Source of the DNA: VRUE01 sp963747765
Lineage (GTDB): Bacteria; Actinomycetota; Thermoleophilia; Solirubrobacterales; 70-9
DNA: 64,000 nt
Direction: 5' to 3'
Assembly: GCA_963747765.1 (NCBI GenBank)
Contig: CAVVGH010000009.1
Span: 186,001 to 250,000 of the forward strand
In this document: positions 33,251 through 41,856 of the stretch, piece by piece
Layout: each line of letters starts with the position of its first letter
Numbering within the stretch: position 1 is the stretch's first letter
Notes under the pieces: generated by a model
Databases searched by the model: none
What the model was told of the DNA's origin: nothing
The model's input: the letters and a program-made list of their open reading frames with translations, nothing else
Translations under genes and position numbers: made by a program

Positions 33251-33355
33251 CCTGTTCCGGTGGGGATGGAGCGTCTCGCGCCTTTTCGGCAAGTCGTCCT
33301 CGGGGGCGGCGTTCGATGCACTGAAACGGCTCGGTGGAGCCCCCACGGGAACGGG
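33251..33355. repeat. Palindromic intergenic element
   Basis: Arms starting CCTGTTCCGGTGGGG and ending CCCCCACGGGAACGGG enclose CCTTTTCG (33281-33288) and TGAAACGG (33322-33329), 33 nt apart. The interior CCTCGG-GGCGGCG resembles the element at 20377-20487. It fills most of the 172-bp gap between the carboxyltransferase and BKACE genes. Confidence 0.65.
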
Positions 33356-33375
33356 TCCCAAGGCGCCAGACGTGG

Positions 33376-34971
33376 TCATACCGGCATCACTCCATGGCGT
33401 TTGGCGGGCCTCTCGACGTGCTTGGTGCGCGCCATCCGCAGCGCCCTGACGATCGTCGGGCGGGTCTCCCTGGGATCGATGATGTCGTCGATCACCGCGT
33501 TGCCTGCGGCAATGTAGGGGTCGATCTGCTGCCGAACGGCGTTCAGCATCGCCTCGCGGGTCGCCTCCGGGTCCTCGGCGGCCTCGATTGCCGAGCGGCC
33601 GATGATGTTGACGGCCCCCTCCGCTCCCATCACGGAGATCTCCGCCCCGGGCCAGGCGACGATCAGGTCCGGCTCGTACGCCTTGCCGCACATCACGTAG
33701 TAGCCGGCGCCGTAGGCCTTGCGCACCACCACGGTCACCTTCGGCACCGTGGCGCGGCTGACCGCGTAGAGCATCTTCGCCCCGTGGCGGATGATGCCCG
33801 CCTGCTCGACCTTGGAGCCGACCATAAAGCCCGGCACGTCCTGCAGGAAGACGAGCGGGATGTTGAAGGCGTCGCAGAGGTTGATGAAGCGCGCCGCCTT
33901 GTCGGAGGAGTCGTTGTCGAGGATGCCGGCCAGCTGCTTGGGCTGGTTGGCGACGATCCCGACGGGCTGGCCCCCGAAGCGGGCGAAGCAGGTGATCAGC
34001 GTCTTCGCGAACTTCGGCTTGATGTCGAACCACTCGCCGTCGTCGACGATCTCCGCGATCACGTCGTACATGTCGTACGGCTGGCGCGGGGACTCGGGGA
34101 CGATCTCCAGCAGCTTCTCTGACATGCGGTCGTCGGGGTCGTCGGTCGGCACGAGCGGCGGCTTCTGCTCGCAGTTGGGCGGGAAGAAGGACAGGTAGCG
34201 CCTGACGACATCGATGCATTCGGTGTCGTCCTTCACCTCCAGGTCCCCCACCCCGGACTTGCGGCAGTGGACCTTGGCGCCGCCGAGGTCCTCCATCGAG
34301 ATGTCCTCGCCGGTGACGGCTTTGGTCAGGTGGGGGCCGGCCAGCGCCATCGCACCCTGCCCGGAGACCATCGGCACGAAGTCGGCAAGTGCCGGGATGT
34401 AGGCGGTGCCCGCCGCGCAGGGCCCCATCATCGCCGCGACCATCGGGATCACGCCCGACATTTCGACCTCCTCGCGGAAGAGGTGGCCGGAGCCCGCGAA
34501 GAGCGAGCCGATGGCCTCCTGGATGCGGGCGCCGGCCGAATCCAGCAGCCAGATGAAGGGCATCCGCTTCTGAAGCGCCATCTCGCGCAGGCGGGTCACC
34601 TTCATCTCGCCCGTCATCCCCATCGAGCCGGCCATCACGGTGAAGTCGTAGGCGGCGATGCAGCAAGCGCGGCCATCGACCTCGCCCCACCCGGTGATAA
34701 CGCCGTCGGCTGGCGCCTCCTTGCCCGCCATCGTCGCCTGCACGGCGAAGTGAGGACGGCCGTGGATGCCCATCTCGACGAAGGTCCCCTCGTCGACGAG
34801 CAGGTCGATCCGCTCGCGGGCGGTCAGCTTGCCCCGCTCGTGCTGCTTGGCGATCTTCTCCTCGCCGCCACCGAGCTTCGCCACCTCGCGGCGCCCGTGC
34901 AGTTGCTCGGTCAGCTTCTCCAGCGGCGCCGTCCCGGGCAGCAGGTGCCTGCCCTCTGTCTGCTCAGCCAA
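33376..34971 (-). CDS. Acyl-CoA carboxylase carboxyltransferase (beta) subunit
   Basis: A 531-residue carboxyltransferase of the propionyl-/methylcrotonyl-CoA carboxylase type. It has two crotonase-like halves: the first with RERIDLLVDEGTFVEMG and DSAGARIQE, the second with FLQDVPGFMVG and AYGAGYYVMCGKAYEPD. The enzyme moves CO2 from biotin on a carrier protein to acyl-CoA. The start is TTG at 34971, directly behind the enoyl-CoA hydratase stop, with GGGGAG upstream. No biotin carboxylase subunit is in this window; a 70-residue biotinyl protein is encoded at 51772. Confidence 0.92.
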   Translation of the reverse strand: MAEQTEGRHLLPGTAPLEKLTEQLHGRREVAKLGGGEEKIAKQHERGKLTARERIDLLVDEGTFVEMGIHGRPHFAVQATMAGKEAPADGVITGWGEVDGRACCIAAYDFTVMAGSMGMTGEMKVTRLREMALQKRMPFIWLLDSAGARIQEAIGSLFAGSGHLFREEVEMSGVIPMVAAMMGPCAAGTAYIPALADFVPMVSGQGAMALAGPHLTKAVTGEDISMEDLGGAKVHCRKSGVGDLEVKDDTECIDVVRRYLSFFPPNCEQKPPLVPTDDPDDRMSEKLLEIVPESPRQPYDMYDVIAEIVDDGEWFDIKPKFAKTLITCFARFGGQPVGIVANQPKQLAGILDNDSSDKAARFINLCDAFNIPLVFLQDVPGFMVGSKVEQAGIIRHGAKMLYAVSRATVPKVTVVVRKAYGAGYYVMCGKAYEPDLIVAWPGAEISVMGAEGAVNIIGRSAIEAAEDPEATREAMLNAVRQQIDPYIAAGNAVIDDIIDPRETRPTIVRALRMARTKHVERPAKRHGVMPV

Positions 34972-35763
34972 CTATCTCCCCTTCCACTGCGGATCGCGTT
35001 TCTCGAAGAATGCGGCGACGCCCTCGACGATGTCCTCGGTCGAGAAGGTCAGCGAGAGCTGCGAACGTAGGTACTCGAGCGCGTCGTCCACGGCCATGTC
35101 CTGCTGGCGATACATCGCGTCGTGGCCGAGTCGCATCAGCACCGGGCTCTTGGAGGCCAGCTTCTTCGCCCAGTCGGCAACCGCGTCGTCGAGCTCGTCG
35201 GCCGGCACGACCCTGTTGGCGAGCCCGTACTCGACCGCCTGCTCGGCGCTCAGCCGCTCGCCCAGCAGCATCATCTCGTTGACCTTCTTGCGCGGGACGT
35301 TGCGGTAGATGATCGCCATGATCATGTAGGGGAAGGCGCCGACGTTGATCTCGGGTGTGCCGAACGTCGCCCCCTCCCTGGCGATCACGAGATCGCAGGA
35401 GAGGGCCAGGCCCATGCCGCCGGCGAGGACGTGCCCGTTGACGGCGCAGAGCGATGGCTTCCCCAACCGCGGCATCAACCGGAAGAATTCGAGGAAGAGG
35501 TCGGTCGCGAAGTGTTTGGCGACGAGCGGCGCCTCGGCGGCGAAGCCGCCCAGGTCCGCGCCGGCGCAGAAGACCTTCTCGCCGGCACCGGTCAGCACAA
35601 CCGCCCGAACCTGCTCGTCGTCGCGTGCCCGCTTCATCGCGTCGACCAGCTCGACCAGCATCTGGCCGGAGAGCATGTTGCGCTTCTCGGGGTTGTTCAG
35701 CGTCACCGTGGCAACGCCGTCGGCGACCTCGTAGGTGACCAGCTGCTGGGGCGCGTCGCTCAT
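34972..35763 (-). CDS. Enoyl-CoA hydratase/isomerase family protein
   Basis: A 263-residue crotonase. NGHVLAGGMGLALSCDLVIA and FGTPEINVG give the CoA-binding and catalytic regions. The usual first catalytic Glu (in GGGxE) is replaced here, while the second is kept as Glu138. One-Glu crotonases are often isomerases or other variants, so plain hydratase activity is uncertain. It is probably the first gene of the minus-strand acyl-CoA operon, divergent from an acyl-CoA dehydrogenase. Confidence 0.85.
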   Translation of the reverse strand: MSDAPQQLVTYEVADGVATVTLNNPEKRNMLSGQMLVELVDAMKRARDDEQVRAVVLTGAGEKVFCAGADLGGFAAEAPLVAKHFATDLFLEFFRLMPRLGKPSLCAVNGHVLAGGMGLALSCDLVIAREGATFGTPEINVGAFPYMIMAIIYRNVPRKKVNEMMLLGERLSAEQAVEYGLANRVVPADELDDAVADWAKKLASKSPVLMRLGHDAMYRQQDMAVDDALEYLRSQLSLTFSTEDIVEGVAAFFEKRDPQWKGR

Positions 35764-35862
35764 CCGATCCGTCTCACCATCCGTCCGTCTGCCGCTCCAT
35801 GGCGGGCACGATAGCCGAAGCAAGCAGAAAGTGGGAAGTGCTACTGTCCACTCGCAAACTGC

Positions 35863-35909
35863 AACTGCATCAACTTCACCCTCCAGCAGCGTGTCAAGTT
35901 GATGCAGTT
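35863..35909. promoter_or_regulatory. 14-bp perfect inverted repeat in divergent promoter region
   Basis: AACTGCATCAACTT at 35863-35876 and its exact complement at 35896-35909, 19 nt apart. It lies between the divergent enoyl-CoA hydratase operon and the acyl-CoA dehydrogenase gene, so it is a good candidate operator for both. Part of the repeat (TGCATCAACTT) is AT-richer than the surroundings. Confidence 0.6.
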
Positions 35910-35946
35910 CGCGCAGAGCCCGGTCGGGCGAAGGAGGAGACATAGA

Positions 35947-37164
35947 GTGGCAACCGCGACGAGCGACGGCTCCAAAGTCATCAAGCCCGACCATGAGGCG
36001 GGTCGCAAGCACTTCATCTTCAGCCAGGAGCACGAAGACCTGCGCGAGTCGATGCGCTCCTGGGTCGAAAAGGAGCTCTACCCCCACCGCAACGAGTGGG
36101 AGGAGACCTACTGGCCAACCGAGGCCATGAAGCGGGCCGGCGAGCTCGGCTTCCTGGGCCTGTGCTTCCCCGAGGAGTACGGCGGTCAGGGCGGCGACTA
36201 CTACTTCTCCCTGGTCCGCGCCGAGTGCATGAGCTATTCCGGTTCCGGGGGCACCAACATGGCGTTTGCCGTGCAAAGCGACATGGTGCTGCCGCCGATC
36301 CACCTGCTCGGTAGCGAGGAGCAAAAGCAGCGCTACCTCGTGCCCGGGATCAAGGGCGAGAAGGTGGGCTGCCTCGCGATCACCGAGCCTGGCGCCGGCT
36401 CCGACGTGGCCGGCATCCGCACCACGGCGATCCGCGACGGCGACGAATATGTCATCAACGGTTCCAAGACCTTCATCACCAACGGGCCACGCGCCGACTT
36501 CATCGTCCTCGTCGCCAAGACCGACCCGGAGGCTCGCCACGAGGGGATCACACTCTTCCTGCTCGACCTGCGTGACGACAGCGGCGAGACTGTGCCCGGC
36601 TTCAGCGTCTCGGCAGAGCTGGAGAAGATGGGAATGCACGCCTCCGACACGGGCGAACTGGCCTTTGAGGACGTCCGCGTCCCGGCCGACGCCGTGCTCG
36701 GCGAGGTCGGCAAAGGCTTCTACCACATCGCCTGGGAGCTACAGGGCGAGAGGCTGGTCGCCGCCGCAGGCTCCCACGCGGGTTGTGAGCGAATGATTGA
36801 AAAGACACTCGGCTACGCGAAGGAGCGCGAAGCGTTTGGCCGGCCGATCGGCAAGTTCCAGGCGATCCGCCACAAGTTCGCCGAGATGGCGACCAAGACC
36901 GAGGCCGCCAAGCAGTTCACCTACGCGACCGCCTGGCGCTTCGCCAACGGCGAGTACCCGGTGCGCGAGATCACGATGGCCAAGCTCTTCGCCTCTCGAG
37001 TCGGCTGTGAGGTCGCTGACGAGTGCATCCAGATCCTCGGCGGCTACGGCTACATGAAGGAGTACGAGATAGAGCGCGCCTACCGCGACGTGCGCCTCAA
37101 CCGGATCGGCGCCGGCACCGACGAGATCATGCTCGACGTGATCGGCCGCAGCTACGGGCTTTAG
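35947..37164 (+). CDS. Acyl-CoA dehydrogenase 1
   Basis: A 405-residue flavoprotein dehydrogenase with all family marks: ITEPGAGSDVAG for FAD and substrate contacts, NGSKTFITNG, EREAFGRPIGKFQAIRHKFAEM and ILGGYGYMKEYEIERAYRD. The Glu in LQGERLVAAAG is in the position used by isovaleryl-/long-chain enzymes, while GAGTDEIM replaces the medium-chain Glu site. A strong ribosome site (AAGGAGGAG) precedes GTG 35947. It is divergent from the acyl-CoA operon and probably shares its regulation. Confidence 0.92.
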   Translation: MATATSDGSKVIKPDHEAGRKHFIFSQEHEDLRESMRSWVEKELYPHRNEWEETYWPTEAMKRAGELGFLGLCFPEEYGGQGGDYYFSLVRAECMSYSGSGGTNMAFAVQSDMVLPPIHLLGSEEQKQRYLVPGIKGEKVGCLAITEPGAGSDVAGIRTTAIRDGDEYVINGSKTFITNGPRADFIVLVAKTDPEARHEGITLFLLDLRDDSGETVPGFSVSAELEKMGMHASDTGELAFEDVRVPADAVLGEVGKGFYHIAWELQGERLVAAAGSHAGCERMIEKTLGYAKEREAFGRPIGKFQAIRHKFAEMATKTEAAKQFTYATAWRFANGEYPVREITMAKLFASRVGCEVADECIQILGGYGYMKEYEIERAYRDVRLNRIGAGTDEIMLDVIGRSYGL

Positions 37165-37173
37165 ACACGTTTC

Positions 37174-38019
37174 TTAGAGCGGCTCGAGGTCACCGAGCGG
37201 CAGGCAGACCGCACAGAAGTCCTCGCCGAACGGGGTCAGCAGGATGCTGCGGCGGACCGTCCGCGCGATTCGGCCGGCCTTCGCCCGTGCTTCGAGGACT
37301 TCTGGCTGCGCCTCCAGCACCTGATAGCGCTGCACGTCCTTGACTCGCTCGCGAGAGAGCCAGATCAGGCCGAGGCGGTGCAGGTTGTCGAGGTAGGCGT
37401 GGACGCGGTCGGCATGATGGCAACCGGCCTCGGCGCCGAGCATGTTGCGCCCCGGGGCGACCAGCTCCGAGGCGAGCGGCAGCCCGGCGCGCACGTCCAC
37501 CGACGGCTGAGGGCCGTTGCGGGCCAGAAAGCGCAGGATCCGGGCCTCGTCCGGCGCAAGCGATTCGAGGATCAACATGTAGGCGGGGTGCGACACCTCG
37601 TCGCGGCGAACGTCGGCCGCTTGCTGCAGCAGCTCGGCGCCGCGACTGCGCAATGCCTCCGGAGAAGCCTCGTCGGTGGCCCTGGCGGCGTTGGGAGTCA
37701 TCGGCCGGCCCCCGGCTCGCCCCGGGACGCCTGCGTCGCTGAGCCCCAGCAGCTGCCGGGCGTAGTCGCGCAATTCAGAGCCCGTCTCCTGCAGCGCCTG
37801 CGCACCCGACTCGCCGCTGGCGGCGGCGCGCAGGACGCGCGAGGCGGTGTTGACGTAGCTGCCGGCGGCCCAGGCCGCGCCGCGCAAGCCCGCGCCGAGC
37901 GCGATGCGGGCGAGTCCCGGAGCCGCGCGGAGGATCTCCTCGAAGGGGGATGGGCGCGCTTCGGCGACGGCGAGCGAACGCCCCGGTCCCCGGTTGCCCG
38001 TCTGTCTTTCATCGACCAT
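37174..38019 (-). CDS. DUF4393 (Abi-alpha-like) protein
   Basis: A 281-residue protein matching DUF4393. The N-terminal stretch (LARIALGAGLRGAAWAAGSYV) is weakly hydrophobic. The C-terminal part contains LAPDEARILRFLARNGPQPSVDVR, AYLDNLHRLGLIWLS, YQVLEAQPEV and LTPFGEDFCAVCLP. Some distant family members are linked to abortive infection, but chromosomal copies in actinobacteria have no known role. It converges on the acyl-CoA dehydrogenase gene and lies next to DUF445 on the same strand. Confidence 0.65.
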   Translation of the reverse strand: MVDERQTGNRGPGRSLAVAEARPSPFEEILRAAPGLARIALGAGLRGAAWAAGSYVNTASRVLRAAASGESGAQALQETGSELRDYARQLLGLSDAGVPGRAGGRPMTPNAARATDEASPEALRSRGAELLQQAADVRRDEVSHPAYMLILESLAPDEARILRFLARNGPQPSVDVRAGLPLASELVAPGRNMLGAEAGCHHADRVHAYLDNLHRLGLIWLSRERVKDVQRYQVLEAQPEVLEARAKAGRIARTVRRSILLTPFGEDFCAVCLPLGDLEPL

Positions 38020-38040
38020 GTGAGATCCGCCTACCGTCGC

Positions 38041-39312
38041 TCATCCGAACACCGCCAGGTGTAGCAGTCCAGCGCCAAATCCGAGAACCGCACCATGCAG
38101 GTAGAGGAGCCACTCCTCCTCGCGCATCGCGGTGCGCAGCATCTCGGAGAAGTCCGCCGGGGACATCCGCCTCATCCGCTTGACGATCAGGCTGCGGATC
38201 GCCTCGCGCTGGGCCTCGCTGAACTCGGGGTCGGTGAGCGGGCTGATCGCGTAGTCGGCGACCTCGACCGCGAGCGAGGAGCGGATCGCGTCGTACTCGC
38301 GCCTCCCGACCGCGACGCGAACGGCCTGGCTGGCCCTCCCGATCGCGTTGTCGACCGCGGGGCGCAGCGCCGCTTCGATCAGCTGCATCGTCCGGTCCCC
38401 GCTCGGGCCATGCAGGAGCTCTTCGCCGATGTTCGCCATCGTCACGATTTCGCCGGCGATGATGTCCGCGTAGACGCCGGCCACCTCGGGCTGGCGCTTC
38501 AGGAAGAGCCCCTGGATCGTGAAAGGGCCCAGCCTGTGAGGGTTGATGGGCTCGAAGATCATCCAGATCCCGACCAGGTTCGTGACGTAGCCGATCACCA
38601 CGCCGGCGATCGGCAGCAGCCACCACATCGTCCAGACGTCAACCGTGAGGAAGGCGACCGGGATGCCGAGCAGCGCCCCGAAGAAGAAACCGAAGCGAAC
38701 GATGAAGCGCAGCTCCCGGCGCCCCACCTCGAGGAAGATCCGGTTCGCCATCTCCGGGTTGCGCTCGACGTTGCGGATGACCATCAGCTTGATGTTGAGC
38801 AGCCGGTCGATGTGGGTGCCGATTTCGTCGGTGATCGCGCGGACGATGTCCGGCAGCTGTTCCTGGACCCGGGCGTGGACGGCCTCCCGCACGCGGGGCG
38901 GCAGGTCGTGCCATAGCTGCGGATGCTCGCGTTCGACGATGCGCTCGACCGTCTCCCGAATGTCGCCGCGCACGGTCGTCAGGATGTGCTCGGAGATCAG
39001 CTCCGGATTTAGCTGGGCATAGAAGTCCGCCGGACCGCCCACCTTGGCGATCCCCTTGTCCACCGCGATCGAGCCCATCTTCGCCGCCCGCGAGGGAACG
39101 ATCCCCTGCCAGCCGATTCCTCCCTGGCCGACCCCGGGAATCTGCTGGATCCGGCGCGGGAACGCCTGGGCGAGCTCGGCGAGCCCCGGCAGCCGGAAGC
39201 CAACGAACCGAACCGGGTAGAACAGCATCCACACGCCGGTCCAGTTCGTCACGTAGCCGATCGCGCCGGTGAACAGCGGGATGGTGAGGAGGCTGACGGT
39301 CTGGCTGTCCAT
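38041..39312 (-). CDS. DUF445 membrane protein
   Basis: A 423-residue protein of the DUF445 family. Two similar membrane modules contain the motif GAIGYVTNWTGVWMLFYP (residues about 18-35) and GVVIGYVTNLVGIWMIFEP in the second half. Between them is a long helical region (GGPADFYAQLNPELISEHI). The function is unknown; it is an integral membrane protein. ATG 39312 was chosen as the start nearest to the first membrane helix. It is divergent from the second acyl-CoA dehydrogenase gene by 37 nt. Confidence 0.85.
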   Translation of the reverse strand: MDSQTVSLLTIPLFTGAIGYVTNWTGVWMLFYPVRFVGFRLPGLAELAQAFPRRIQQIPGVGQGGIGWQGIVPSRAAKMGSIAVDKGIAKVGGPADFYAQLNPELISEHILTTVRGDIRETVERIVEREHPQLWHDLPPRVREAVHARVQEQLPDIVRAITDEIGTHIDRLLNIKLMVIRNVERNPEMANRIFLEVGRRELRFIVRFGFFFGALLGIPVAFLTVDVWTMWWLLPIAGVVIGYVTNLVGIWMIFEPINPHRLGPFTIQGLFLKRQPEVAGVYADIIAGEIVTMANIGEELLHGPSGDRTMQLIEAALRPAVDNAIGRASQAVRVAVGRREYDAIRSSLAVEVADYAISPLTDPEFSEAQREAIRSLIVKRMRRMSPADFSEMLRTAMREEEWLLYLHGAVLGFGAGLLHLAVFG

Positions 39313-39349
39313 CTCTGTCTCTATCGGCGAGAATGCCGACCAAGGCAGG

Positions 39350-40528
39350 ATGACCGTAATCAAGGACAGCGGCGCGCGCGCCACCCTTCCACCCTTCGGC
39401 GACGAGCACGAGGAGCTGCGGCAAACCGTCAACCGCTTCGTCTCCAAGGAGATCGCGCCCCATGTCGACGAGTGGGAGGCGGCGCGAGAATTCCCGCGCG
39501 AGCTGTACGGGCGCTGCGCCGAGCTGGGCTTCCTCGGACTGAAGTTCCCCGAGGCCTACGGTGGTCAGGGCGGCACCCACCTGCACGATGCGGTCTGGGT
39601 GGAGGAGCTGGCGCGCTCCGGTGGCTCGGGTGGCGTGGCGGCCAGCCTCAACGCCCATACGTCGATCGCCATGCCACCGATCTTCAACTTCGGCACCGAA
39701 GAGCAGAAGCAGCGCTGGCTGGTCCCGGGGATCGCCGGCGAGAAGATCGGCGCGCTGGGGATCACCGAGCCCGGCGCCGGCTCGGACGTGGCCGGCATCT
39801 CCACCTTCGCGAAGCGGATCGACGGCGGCTACCTCGTCAACGGGTCAAAGACGTTCATCACCAACGGCGTCCGGGCCGACTTCCTGGTCTGCGCCGTGAA
39901 GACCACGCAGGAGGGCGGGCACGATGGCATCTCCTTCCTGGTGCTGGAGCGGGAGATGCCCGGCTACGAGGTGGCCCGGAAGCTGGAGAAGATGGGCTGG
40001 CACTCCTCCGACACCGGCGAGCTGGCCTTCACCGACGTGGAGGTCCCGGAGGAGAACCTGCTCGGTGAGGAAAACGGGGGCTTCAAGCTGATCATGGCCA
40101 ACTTCGCCTGGGAGCGGCTGCTGATGGCGATCGGTGCGGTCGGCGCCATGCAGCGCCTGATCGAGATCACCGTCGCCTACGCTCTCGAGCGCGAGGCGTT
40201 TGGCCGGCCAATCGGCAAGTTCCAGGCGATCCGCCACCAGGTGGCGGAGATGGCGACGCAGGCCGAGGCCGCTCGCGCCCTCACCTACAACGCCCTGCGC
40301 CTCTTCCACGAGGGCCTGGACTGCATCCGCGACGTGACGATGGCGAAGCTCGTCACCCAGCGCGCCGTGCTGGAGATCGCCGACCAGTCCCTGCAGATCC
40401 ACGGCGGCTATGGCTACATGCGGGAGTACGGCATCGAGCGTGCCGTCCGCGACGCCCGCCTCGGCCCGATCGGCGGCGGCACCGACGAGATCATGAAGGA
40501 GATCCTCGGCAAGCAGATGGGGTTGTAG
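39350..40528 (+). CDS. Acyl-CoA dehydrogenase 2
   Basis: A 392-residue acyl-CoA dehydrogenase, about the same length and domain order as the one at 35947. Motifs: ITEPGAGSDVAG, NGSKTFITNG, EREAFGRPIGKFQAIRHQVAEM, IHGGYGYMREYGIERAVRD. The Glu in FAWERLLMAIG fits the isovaleryl/long-chain position. The substrate is unknown. The last 38 coding bases and 2 downstream bases are duplicated perfectly 1.85 kb downstream, on the far side of a toxin-antitoxin islet. Confidence 0.92.
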   Translation: MTVIKDSGARATLPPFGDEHEELRQTVNRFVSKEIAPHVDEWEAAREFPRELYGRCAELGFLGLKFPEAYGGQGGTHLHDAVWVEELARSGGSGGVAASLNAHTSIAMPPIFNFGTEEQKQRWLVPGIAGEKIGALGITEPGAGSDVAGISTFAKRIDGGYLVNGSKTFITNGVRADFLVCAVKTTQEGGHDGISFLVLEREMPGYEVARKLEKMGWHSSDTGELAFTDVEVPEENLLGEENGGFKLIMANFAWERLLMAIGAVGAMQRLIEITVAYALEREAFGRPIGKFQAIRHQVAEMATQAEAARALTYNALRLFHEGLDCIRDVTMAKLVTQRAVLEIADQSLQIHGGYGYMREYGIERAVRDARLGPIGGGTDEIMKEILGKQMGL

Positions 40529-40530
40529 GG
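40491..40530. repeat. Left 40-bp direct repeat (attachment-site candidate)
   Basis: This stretch holds the end of the acyl-CoA dehydrogenase gene including its TAG (40526-40528). It is identical over 40 bp to 42344-42383. The upstream copy is part of the intact gene. Confidence 0.93.
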
Positions 40531-40562
40531 GTATCGGATCGAGAGCGATCCGTAGGGGCACA

Positions 40563-40814
40563 TCAACCGGTCGCACGACGCTCGCGCCGTGCTTCATTCA
40601 CGGCCTCGACGCCAAGCTCGACGGCCTCGTCTTCGGAGAGCTGGTTGCGCTCCTGAACGCGGCGCAGGGTTTCGCGGCCGAGGGTCATCCTCGCCATTGA
40701 CTCAAGCAGCTCGCGGTCGGTCATATCAGACCGACCCTCGTGGAGGCGCTCAAGCAGTTCGCTGTCGAACTCAACCGTGACCGCCCCTATGGGCGCCGCC
40801 GACACGCCAGGCAT
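40563..40814 (-). CDS. Small antitoxin-like hypothetical protein
   Basis: An 83-residue acidic/basic helical protein: TVEFDSELLERLHEGRSDMT, then ELLESMARMTLGRETLRRVQ and a basic end. The strand-then-helices layout is reminiscent of VapB/RHH-like antitoxins but the match is not firm, and no toxin gene adjoins it. It is divergent from the Xre gene, 120 bp apart. Confidence 0.5.
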   Translation of the reverse strand: MPGVSAAPIGAVTVEFDSELLERLHEGRSDMTDRELLESMARMTLGRETLRRVQERNQLSEDEAVELGVEAVNEARRERRATG

Positions 40815-40880
40815 GGTAACCCGAGGCGGAGGGTCTCCTACCCTGCGAGCTGATCGGCGCTGCTACTCTGTCGATTAGAT

Positions 40881-40898
40881 CGTTAAGTAGAACGTTAA
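40881..40898. promoter_or_regulatory. CGTTAA direct repeat before the Xre gene
   Basis: CGTTAA at 40881-40886 and 40893-40898, 12 bp apart, within an AT-rich patch between the divergent genes. This is a likely promoter or operator for the antitoxin gene, as such antitoxins usually repress their own operon. Confidence 0.4.
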
Positions 40899-40934
40899 TC
40901 GATATGTCGATCTCACGCCCGAGATAGGAAGATC

Positions 40935-41294
40935 ATGGAGGCAGCTTCAAAAACCGGGGCCGGTGCCCTCGCTCGCAAGCTCGACGCGATTCGGGACGAG
41001 GTTGGCGTGCAGGGACGGGAGATCGCGCAGCTGCTCGGCACGACTCCGCAGACCGTTTCGCGTTGGCGGACGGGCAAGGCTGAGCCGCAGCGGCGCAGCC
41101 TCGACCGGCTGCTCACCCTCGCTTGGCTTGCCGAGGAGCTGGCGGAGTTCTACCCGCCCGACGAGGCCCGGCTGTGGCTCTTCTCGCCTCACCGACTGCT
41201 GGAGGGGCAGCGCCCCGCCGACCGCATCGAGGAAGATCGCGTCGATGATGTCCTCACCCTGATCGCCCAGCTTCGAGACGGCAGTTACGCGTAG
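40935..41294 (+). CDS. Xre/MbcA/ParS-type antitoxin
   Basis: A 119-residue protein. The N-terminal helix-turn-helix is GREIAQLLGTTPQTVSRWRTGKAEP (residues about 29-53). The C-terminal toxin-binding domain (DUF2384) has LFSPHRLLEGQRPADRI. This is the usual antitoxin partner of RES-domain NAD-degrading toxins, whose gene follows 12 nt downstream. Ribosome site AGGAA lies 4 nt before the ATG. It should bind its own promoter. Confidence 0.85.
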   Translation: MEAASKTGAGALARKLDAIRDEVGVQGREIAQLLGTTPQTVSRWRTGKAEPQRRSLDRLLTLAWLAEELAEFYPPDEARLWLFSPHRLLEGQRPADRIEEDRVDDVLTLIAQLRDGSYA

Positions 41295-41306
41295 GGCGCA
41301 GCAGTC

Positions 41307-41818
41307 GTGATCCACGATCCGGCGCTGCTCGACGCTCTGGAGCGCTTTGGCACCGAGCGCTGGCAGGGCGCGTCTTCCGGCACATGCTCGGCTCAGCACG
41401 ACCGGAGCTTGCCAACGAGCGCGGAGCGCGGTGGAATCCGCCCGGAACATCGGCGCTCTACACAAGCCTCGCGGAGACGACCGCGAAGGCCGAGGGCGAT
41501 CACGTAATTGCCATGCAGCCGGTGCCGCCACGGGCGACGCGGACGATCTACGAACTGGATGTCTCGATGGCCAACCTGCTCGATCTGACAGACGCCAGGC
41601 GCCTCGCAGCCATCGGCATCACGGAGGAGGATTTCCACTCGATCCCCTGGGAGCTGTGCCAGCGTGCCGGCGGCGCCGTCGCGTGGCTCGGCCACGACGG
41701 GCTGCTCATTCCCTCAGTGCGCGACACCGACGGCTCGAACCTCGTCATCTTCACAGCCAATCAACCGCCGGGGTCAGAGATCGTGGTGCAGGCCAGCCAC
41801 GTCATCGAGAAGAGGTAA
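41307..41818 (+). pseudogene. RES-domain toxin, frameshifted
   Basis: Reading from GTG 41307 gives VIHDPALLDALERFGTERWQG, the typical RES start. At about 41368-41371 the frame breaks, and the following VFRHMLGSARPELANERGAR, WNPPG, ...FHSIPWEL...QASHVIEKR is found in another frame. One missing base restores a full RES protein of about 170 residues. RES toxins degrade NAD. ATG 41384 could still make a 144-residue form without the N-terminus. Sequencing error is the alternative; the region should be re-read. Confidence 0.8.
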
Positions 41819-41856
41819 ACCGACCTGGGCGCAACCTGCGATACCGTCGAATCAGC

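Noticed and set aside
34972..36726. 584-codon frame as one long enoyl-CoA hydratase
   Set aside because: Only the last 263 codons are crotonase-like; the upstream part is antisense to an acyl-CoA dehydrogenase gene and begins before a well placed ATG at 35763.
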